From CAYTRP01 sp964625145 (GTDB taxonomy: Bacteria > Sumerlaeota > Sumerlaeia > SLMS01 > JAHLLQ01): DNA of 11,195 bases. This document shows positions 6,727 through 11,195 of the stretch, in pieces (the stretch's first letter is position 1; each line of letters opens with the position of its first letter). The notes under the pieces are model-generated. The model saw only the letters and a program-made list of their open reading frames with translations, had not been told where the DNA came from and did no database searches. The DNA lies in contig CAZVAQ010000113.1 of the NCBI GenBank assembly GCA_964625145.1, positions 1-11,195 on the forward strand. The letters run 5' to 3'. The translations under genes were made by a program, and so were the position numbers.

Positions 6727-6769
6727 AAAAGAAAAGAGGCGAAGCACCCAAAAGCGCCTCGCCTCTTTC
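6721..6769 (-). terminator. Intrinsic terminator of the beta-helix gene
   Basis: A perfect 10-bp inverted repeat, AAAGAGGCGA at 6734-6743 and TCGCCTCTTT at 6760-6769, encloses a 16-base loop. On the minus strand the stem is followed directly by a T-rich tract (6733-6727, TCTTTTT), continuous with TTT of the stem. It begins about 35 bases after the stop of the beta-helix gene, the expected place. It separates that gene from the wecB operon. Confidence 0.85.
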
Positions 6770-6803
6770 CCAAATCGTCCGGCGGCCGATTGCCGCCGTC
6801 GGC

Positions 6804-9680
6804 TTAGTAGTTCGACCAATCCCGCACCGAGCTGCCGCCGCTCGTGCCATAGGTCACCGACACCGGGCCGTGGAACGTCCGCAGGCCGTTGACGTCGACT
6901 TCCTCCAGCATGTACTCGCGGATCTCGCCCGGCACCATCGCCTCGCCATCGACCAGCGAATAATCCGCGCCGCTGCCCGCGCTACCCTTGGCCGTGACCA
7001 AGTCATCATTCACCAGCGACATGGGCTTGGGCATCGCCGAGGTGGAAGCAGGCGCCACGCGATGCACGTTGAAGCCCGAATGATTGATCTCCGAAGCCGT
7101 CGACCAGCTCAGCGTCACGGTATCGCCATTCAGCGTCGCATCAAATCCCACCAGCTCGACCTTCAGAACCGTCAGGTTGTTCGACACGAAGAACGGCGTG
7201 TTCACGTTGTCCGAGCGCTGCTCGATCCATGGATCCAGCGAAGGCTCCGGCGTGAAGCCATTGTAGGTCACGTAGCCCGTTCCACCCGGAATGTTCTGGG
7301 AGTAATCGCCATTGTCCAGGAAGAAGAAGCGCGCCGGATCGGACGTCTTGGAGATGACCGGGCCGGGATAGGCCGCCTGGAACGCCGCCAAAGTCGGGGT
7401 CGCAACCGGCAGGCGCAGTTGGTTGATTGTCACAGCGGAATCGAAGTTGTTGCCCAGGATGTTGAACTTCTCGTTGCTGGGAATCTCCGGCGTGATGGCG
7501 TTCACCGGCCGGCGCTGCACGCGCAGGGTCGTGATGCCATTGAGGCCGACGCTCGCGCCACCGGCGGGCTCGAAGATGATCTGCGCCTCGGTCAGGCCGA
7601 AGTCCAGCAGCGTCCCTTCATCCGCCGGGGACAGGCCGAACAGCACGCGCTCGAGCACCGAGTTGCCGCCGATGTTGAACAGCAGCGGGCCATCGCGGGT
7701 CGTCAGGCCCTCGCCCACTTCCAGCACGCGCACGTTGTTCGCGATCTGCATGGCGGGGAATGTCGTGGTACCCGGGGGAATCGTGTCGATGCGCTGCTCG
7801 GCCGGTGGCCCAAGGAAACGAACCAAGCTCGCGGGTCCACCGATGTCGTCGATCAGCGAGCCATCGTTCACGATGTGACCGGTCACTTCGTTCAGCCCCT
7901 CAAAGTAGAACGTGCCGGGGCCGTCCACGCGGATGATCTCGCCGGTGACGCCGCCCGCGATCGAGGAGATCACCGAATCGCGAAGCGTCACATATCCGGA
8001 TGCATCAAAGGCCGTCGCCCAAATGCCCGCCACGGCGCGATCGGTTGTGATCTTGGCTCCAGAAATGTCAAAGGCCTCGGGACCGCCGTCAAAGACGTTG
8101 ATGACGGGCTGGACATTGAAGTTCGGGTCGGCCACGCCAAGACCCGTCTCGATGTTCACCGCCGTGCCCGTCGTCGCAAACTGCGACATCGGACCGTAGA
8201 TGAACACCGCCGAAAGCATGAAGTTGGTCATGCTGGTATTGCCCGTCAAGGTCACGCGCGTCGGCTGCGGTGTGCCGGGCACGCCATCGATGTGGTAAAT
8301 GTCCTCGACCGCGATGCTGTCCATCACCGAGCCGCCGATGTTCACATCCTCGATCGTCAGGTTCGACGGTCCGGGCGTCAGCGGCGCCGGCAGGGCGTCC
8401 AACCAGTTCAGCGCGTAGATCGACGTCTCGCAGTTGTTCACAAGACCGCCGCGCCACACGATGTTCGCCGTGTCCTCCACGCCGTAGGTCAGGATCCCGT
8501 AGCGCGCAAAGGTCGTGTTGTTGCCCTCCAGCTCGATCGCCCCCGCCGTCGAGACAAACGACAGGCGGTAGCCGTCGTTGCGGAATCCGTTGGCGCTCAG
8601 CACGAAGGGGTTCACCAGCGGCTGGCCCTGACGATACGGGCTCTCCACCACGTTGCCCGCGATGCGGATGCCGCCACCGGTATTCTTCACCCGGTCAACC
8701 CACATGCCCAACACCTCGGACTTGATCCGGTTGTTCGTCACCTCGGTCTGCACCCCGTTCTCCGCCGGCAGTTCGTGCGTGTTGATCAGGATGCCCAGTG
8801 CTGTCCGGGTCACCGTGTTGTTCTTGATGTCGGCGTAGAAGTTGTTGCCGGTCCAGATGCCCGTGCGCTCGAACTGGCTGCCCAGATAAGGCGAGTAAGG
8901 CGGCGGAATCGCGACTGCCGCGCCCGTCTGATACGTCACAAAGTTGCCCTCGATCAGCGCCGGCAACACATCCGAGGCCGTCGCGTCGTTGCGCGCCAGC
9001 AGGATGCCCATGCGATAGAACCACGCGGTGATGTTGTTGCGGATCACCAGGTTGTCCACATCGTCCGCAAAGTCCGTCAAATTGTCCAGGAACTGGCCGT
9101 TGGTCTCCGTGCCGTTGGAGATGCCGCGCGCGGTGTGCCACGTCTCCGGGCCCAGGTTCGGATTACGGCCGACGAACATCATGCCCTCGATCGTCACGTT
9201 GTCCGCCTCGACCGTCAGCAACGTGCCGTCAATAATGTCCTCCACGGCCGGCACCAGGATCGCCTCGGTCGCGTCGGTGGGCAGGACTGGATCCAATGTG
9301 TTCGACAGCCCATTGGTCACGCGACTGACCCCCAGCACCGTGTGCTGCGGCCCGCGCAGCGTCACGCCGTCGGTGGTGATCACCGGGTTCTCTTCGTACG
9401 TCCCCGGGGCCACCAGCACCAACCCGTTGGGGTCGACATTGTCCAGACCGTCCTGGATCGTGCCGAACGCGTCGGTCCCAAACGTCGCGGCCACCGGGCC
9501 ACCCGGGCCATTCCAAAGCACCGCCTGACCATTGGAAGGATTCGGTGGCGTGAAATCTCCTGGGTTGTCCACGTAGACCGTGGCCGCTGCCCACGCCGCA
9601 GTCCCGGCCATGGTCAGTACGCTGGCCAATGCCAACACCGTGGAATTTGATCGGTTCCTACCCGTTAAAATGCTGCGCAT
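6804..9680 (-). CDS. Secreted right-handed parallel beta-helix protein with C-terminal Ig-like domain
   Basis: Large exported protein of 958 residues and unknown substrate. A signal peptide is visible (basic MRSILTGRNR, hydrophobic 14-26, AWA cleavage near 31). YVDNPGD leads to FGTIQDGLDNVD and LVLVAPGTYEENPV (72-100), the classic entry of pectate-lyase-like helices. Parallel beta-helix repeats with NN turns follow (about 105-420: NVTIEGMMF, LVIRNNITA, DIKNNTV, EVTNNRI, IRIAGNVV). The middle part (430-830) is Gly/Asp/Asn-rich and probably continues the solenoid. Residues about 840-945, with LSWSTASEINHSGFNVHR and EYMLEEVDVNGLRTFHGP, look like an Ig/fibronectin-type domain found at the ends of surface or secreted proteins. 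No LPXTG, PEP-CTERM or clear type IX sorting motif is seen. The ATG at 9680 is chosen for its GGAG site and because the signal peptide begins there, although the frame is open to 9764. Relatives include glycan lyases, adhesins and structural proteins. Confidence 0.85.
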   Translation of the reverse strand: MRSILTGRNRSNSTVLALASVLTMAGTAAWAAATVYVDNPGDFTPPNPSNGQAVLWNGPGGPVAATFGTDAFGTIQDGLDNVDPNGLVLVAPGTYEENPVITTDGVTLRGPQHTVLGVSRVTNGLSNTLDPVLPTDATEAILVPAVEDIIDGTLLTVEADNVTIEGMMFVGRNPNLGPETWHTARGISNGTETNGQFLDNLTDFADDVDNLVIRNNITAWFYRMGILLARNDATASDVLPALIEGNFVTYQTGAAVAIPPPYSPYLGSQFERTGIWTGNNFYADIKNNTVTRTALGILINTHELPAENGVQTEVTNNRIKSEVLGMWVDRVKNTGGGIRIAGNVVESPYRQGQPLVNPFVLSANGFRNDGYRLSFVSTAGAIELEGNNTTFARYGILTYGVEDTANIVWRGGLVNNCETSIYALNWLDALPAPLTPGPSNLTIEDVNIGGSVMDSIAVEDIYHIDGVPGTPQPTRVTLTGNTSMTNFMLSAVFIYGPMSQFATTGTAVNIETGLGVADPNFNVQPVINVFDGGPEAFDISGAKITTDRAVAGIWATAFDASGYVTLRDSVISSIAGGVTGEIIRVDGPGTFYFEGLNEVTGHIVNDGSLIDDIGGPASLVRFLGPPAEQRIDTIPPGTTTFPAMQIANNVRVLEVGEGLTTRDGPLLFNIGGNSVLERVLFGLSPADEGTLLDFGLTEAQIIFEPAGGASVGLNGITTLRVQRRPVNAITPEIPSNEKFNILGNNFDSAVTINQLRLPVATPTLAAFQAAYPGPVISKTSDPARFFFLDNGDYSQNIPGGTGYVTYNGFTPEPSLDPWIEQRSDNVNTPFFVSNNLTVLKVELVGFDATLNGDTVTLSWSTASEINHSGFNVHRVAPASTSAMPKPMSLVNDDLVTAKGSAGSGADYSLVDGEAMVPGEIREYMLEEVDVNGLRTFHGPVSVTYGTSGGSSVRDWSNY

Positions 9681-9687
9681 TGTGATT

Positions 9688-9693
9688 TCTCCG
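9688..9693 (-). promoter_or_regulatory. Ribosome binding site fixing the start of the beta-helix gene
   Basis: CGGAGA on the minus strand lies seven bases ahead of the ATG at 9680-9678. The upstream in-frame start at 9764 would add 28 polar, Cys/Ser/Arg-containing residues in front of a normal signal peptide, so 9680 is preferred. Confidence 0.75.
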
Positions 9694-9910
9694 TTCAACG
9701 AACTGGATGGCGCGGATTTGTTCCTTCTCCCGCTCTGGCTGCAAGCTGTCAAACACCGTCTCAATCGTCACAACGCGGCCGGACGCATTCCTGCCGCGCA
9801 CTCTCCACCGTCACTTCATCCACCAACTGCTGACGCTTCTCTGTCACCCCTAGGACGCCCTTGTGGCGGCGATTTTTGGACGCGTAGACACACTTCACCA
9901 GAGACTTTCA

Positions 9911-9925
9911 CACTTGTGCCAAGTG
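9911..9925. promoter_or_regulatory. 15-bp palindrome, candidate operator
   Basis: CACTTG and CAAGTG form a perfect inverted repeat around the three bases TGC. The size and symmetry suit a dimeric regulator. It lies 158 bases ahead of the thioredoxin gene and about 230 bases ahead of the beta-helix gene. No regulator gene is present in the window to pair with it. Confidence 0.35.
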
Positions 9926-9974
9926 GGGACAGCCAACACAAGCGGAAAATCCCTCGGGGTGCAATCATCTTTGT

Positions 9975-9999
9975 CCCCCTTCGCTCCCGCCCCCGCCCC
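9975..9999 (-). other. Four G runs, candidate G-quadruplex in the divergent region
   Basis: On the minus strand G runs of 4, 5, 3 and 5 (9999-9996, 9994-9990, 9988-9986, 9979-9975) are separated by loops of 1, 1 and 6 bases, a canonical quadruplex pattern. It is on the template strand for the thioredoxin gene, 84 bases ahead of its start. Confidence 0.4.
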
Positions 10000-10070
10000 G
10001 AAACGGATTGCCAATCCCCCAAACCTTCTCCCTAATGGCGCGATCCTGATGGATCACTTCCCCCCAATCC

Positions 10071-10075
10071 GGAGG
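10071..10075 (+). promoter_or_regulatory. Ribosome binding site of the double thioredoxin gene
   Basis: GGAGG lies seven bases before the ATG at 10083, a textbook Shine-Dalgarno that fixes the start of this gene. Confidence 0.85.
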
Positions 10076-10082
10076 CAACACC

Positions 10083-11195
10083 ATGGCAAACCGCAAGCTC
10101 CAAGGCCTCCTCATCCTGTGCCTGACCCTCCTGCCCATCCTGGCCACCGCCGACTTCCCCCGTGACTGGTTCTGGGGGGAAGACCCCCAGCGCGCCATCC
10201 ACGACGAACTCATCGGCAAGCGCCTCGACCTCAAATCATTGAACTTATCGGAGTGGCACAACGGCCAGCCCGGCGACCTCACTGGTCAGGTCGTCGTCAT
10301 CGACTTCTGGGCCACCTGGTGCGGACCATGCCTCGCCGCCATTCCCAAGCTCAATGAACTCAACAAGATGGACGGCGTCACCGTCATCGGCGTCTGCGGC
10401 TCCAGCAACGGACAGGAACGCATGCTCGAAGTCGCCCAAGCCAACAACATCTCCTACTCCATCGCCCGCGACGCAACCCAACAAGCCGCCAAGGACTGGA
10501 AAGTCATGTGGTGGCCCACCTACATCCTGCTCGACAAGACCGGCACCGTCCGCGCCGTGGGCCTGAACAGCCCCAGCGTCGCTCCGGCCGTCGAGCAGCT
10601 CCTGGCCGAAAATCCCCCCGCCGCCAGTGCCCAAGCCGCCGCCGCACCGATCCCTGCTCCCGTCACCATCTCCCGCCTGACCCACCAGCCCGAGTGGCTC
10701 GAATCCGGCCCCAACGGCCGCGCCGAACTCGATGCCCTTCACGGCAAGCCCGCTCCCGCACTGCAAACCACCACCTGGACCAACACCGAGGCCCGAAGCC
10801 TCGAAGACCTGCGCGGCAAAATCGTCGTCCTCGACTTCTGGGCCACCTGGTGCGGCCCCTGCATCGCCAGCATCCCCAAGAACAACGCCCTGGCCAAGAA
10901 ATACGCCGACAAAGGCGTCGTCTTCCTCGGCGTCTGCCACCCCGAAGGCGGCGAAAAGATGCTCGCCACCGCCACCGAACACGGCATCGCCTTCCCCATC
11001 ACCCTCGACAACGAGGGCAAGACCATCGGCGCCTACTCCGTAAACAGCTACCCCGACTACTATATCGTCGACCGCGACGGGACCCTGCTGGCCGCCGACG
11101 TCAACAACTCCCAAGTCGAAACCATGCTTCAGACCCTTCTGGCCCGCGAAGAAGCCCGCCCCCAGATCCCCGCCCCTCCCGGCAATGCCTACCTC
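10083..11195 (+). CDS. Exported protein with two tandem thioredoxin-like (TlpA/ResA-type) domains, 3' end cut off
   Basis: Probable extracytoplasmic thiol-disulfide protein; 371 codons are open to the window edge with no stop, so the C terminus is missing. A signal peptide is evident (M1ANRK, Leu-rich core, ATA cleavage site at 21-23). Domain 1 (about 43-175) has VVVIDFWATWCGPC with active cysteines C80 and C83 and the cis-proline P145 in WWPTY. An Ala/Pro linker (177-194) follows. Domain 2 (about 220-355) begins HGKPAPAL, repeats WATWCGPC with C257 and C260, and has its cis-proline at P324 (SYPDYY). Both domains keep CGPC, so both could be redox-active. A Pro-rich tail begins after residue 358. 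ATG 10083 has GGAGG seven bases ahead. It is divergent from the beta-helix gene. Reductase versus oxidase role, and the electron donor, are not visible. Confidence 0.9.
   Translation, partial: MANRKLQGLLILCLTLLPILATADFPRDWFWGEDPQRAIHDELIGKRLDLKSLNLSEWHNGQPGDLTGQVVVIDFWATWCGPCLAAIPKLNELNKMDGVTVIGVCGSSNGQERMLEVAQANNISYSIARDATQQAAKDWKVMWWPTYILLDKTGTVRAVGLNSPSVAPAVEQLLAENPPAASAQAAAAPIPAPVTISRLTHQPEWLESGPNGRAELDALHGKPAPALQTTTWTNTEARSLEDLRGKIVVLDFWATWCGPCIASIPKNNALAKKYADKGVVFLGVCHPEGGEKMLATATEHGIAFPITLDNEGKTIGAYSVNSYPDYYIVDRDGTLLAADVNNSQVETMLQTLLAREEARPQIPAPPGNAYL
10300..10324 (+). repeat. 25-bp direct repeat, copy 1 (first thioredoxin active site)
   Basis: These 25 bases, encoding the DFWATWCG core of the first thioredoxin domain, are identical to 10831-10855. 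The copies are 531 bases apart, exactly 177 codons, so the repeat is in frame. It reflects duplication or conversion of the domain. Confidence 0.9.
10831..10855 (+). repeat. 25-bp direct repeat, copy 2 (second thioredoxin active site)
   Basis: Identical in sequence and reading frame to 10300-10324. The flanking parts of the two domains are much more diverged, so the identity is concentrated at the active site. Confidence 0.9.

Larger units (their letters stand above)
6545..6733 (-). other. G-rich leader/promoter region of the wecB operon
   Basis: No gene is supported between the terminator and the wecB start. On the minus (transcribed-like) strand it is strongly purine- and G-rich, with G runs at 6664-6726, 6590-6605 and 6554-6558. 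There is an 8-bp direct repeat TGACTTTG at 6588-6581 and 6569-6562, 19 bases apart. No convincing -35/-10 pair can be picked out. Confidence 0.5.
9681..10082. promoter_or_regulatory. Divergent intergenic region, probably two promoters
   Basis: About 400 bases without a supported gene, between divergently read exported-protein genes. They hold a perfect 6-bp inverted repeat CACTTG-tgc-CAAGTG (9911-9925), an inverted repeat CGCGGC/GCCGCG (9774-9779 and 9793-9798, 13-base loop), a cluster of G runs on the minus strand (9975-9999), and a perfect TTGACA hexamer on the minus strand (9752-9747) lacking a good -10 partner. No complete promoter can be assigned in either direction. Confidence 0.5.

Noticed and set aside
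6327..9650. Plus-strand open frame of 1107 codons
   Set aside because: It runs antisense to wecB and the beta-helix gene. Its product is Arg/His/Ala-rich with no domain or signal peptide, while the opposite strand has a clean signal peptide, beta-helix motifs, a ribosome binding site and a terminator. Long antisense frames are expected in GC-rich genes.
9747..9752. Sigma-70 promoter for the beta-helix gene based on a perfect TTGACA
   Set aside because: No TATAAT-like hexamer lies 16-18 bases downstream; the region there is GC-rich, so it is not called as a promoter.
9681..9764. Longer N terminus for the beta-helix protein
   Set aside because: The extra 28 residues would bury the signal peptide, and the GGAG site supports the ATG at 9680.
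9774..9798. Terminator or riboswitch hairpin (CGCGGC/GCCGCG)
   Set aside because: Six base pairs with a 13-base loop and no T tract is easily found by chance in GC-rich DNA.
9906..9921. Sigma-54-type promoter (TGGCAC on the minus strand within the palindrome)
   Set aside because: The -24 part fits, but the bases ten positions on are AA instead of GC, so the -12 element is missing.
10245..11114. Minus-strand open frame of 289 codons opposite the thioredoxin gene
   Set aside because: Gly/Val/Asp-rich antisense shadow; the plus strand has the signal peptide, two CGPC motifs and a strong ribosome binding site.
1..11195. Defence system, CRISPR array, insertion sequence or prophage
   Set aside because: No spaced repeats, terminal inverted repeats, transposase, integrase, nuclease or toxin-antitoxin motifs are visible on either strand.

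Overview
The window is about 11.2 kb of GC-rich bacterial DNA. It reads as a Gram-negative-type chromosome: there is a membrane-anchored HtrA-type protease, a heptosyltransferase-family enzyme, a lipid-linked-glycan flippase, and two exported proteins. The phylum cannot be fixed from this sequence. The long beta-helix protein with a C-terminal Ig-like tail and the Cys-rich GT9 enzyme would fit PVC-type or other deep-branching uncultured lineages, but that is inference. I see no tRNA, rRNA, CRISPR array, integrase, transposase or phage gene.

Layout. Positions 106-6544 hold six genes on the minus strand, read in the order UDP-GlcNAc 2-epimerase (wecB-like), glycosyltransferase family 9, Wzx-like flippase, dethiobiotin synthase (bioD), VanZ-like membrane protein, and HtrA/DegS-like protease. 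Junctions are a 4-nt overlap, 82 nt, 6 nt, 6 nt and 61 nt, so most of this is probably one transcription unit. The 82-nt gap carries an AT-rich heptamer repeat and the 61-nt gap could hold an extra promoter for htrA. Positions 6545-6803 are non-coding. They contain a strong intrinsic terminator for the upstream gene and a very G-rich leader for the wecB operon. Positions 6804-9680 hold one large secreted right-handed beta-helix protein on the minus strand. Positions 9681-10082 are a divergent intergenic region with a 15-bp palindrome and a G-run cluster. From 10083 to the right edge a plus-strand gene encodes an exported protein with two thioredoxin-like domains; it is cut off by the window end.

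How the genes fit together. The first three genes of the operon form a surface-glycan module: supply of an amino sugar nucleotide (UDP-ManNAc), sugar transfer, and flipping of the lipid-linked product. BioD makes a biotin precursor and has no other bio gene beside it here. VanZ-like and HtrA proteins add membrane and envelope-quality functions, so the operon mixes surface building, a cofactor step and envelope stress. The beta-helix protein and the double thioredoxin are separate exported products on either side of a shared divergent control region.

I do not see a convincing undescribed defence or mobile system. The points most worth a second look are the heptamer repeat that supplies a stop codon, the G-run-rich wecB leader, the divergent BioD, the Cys clusters of the GT9 enzyme, and the in-frame duplicated thioredoxin.
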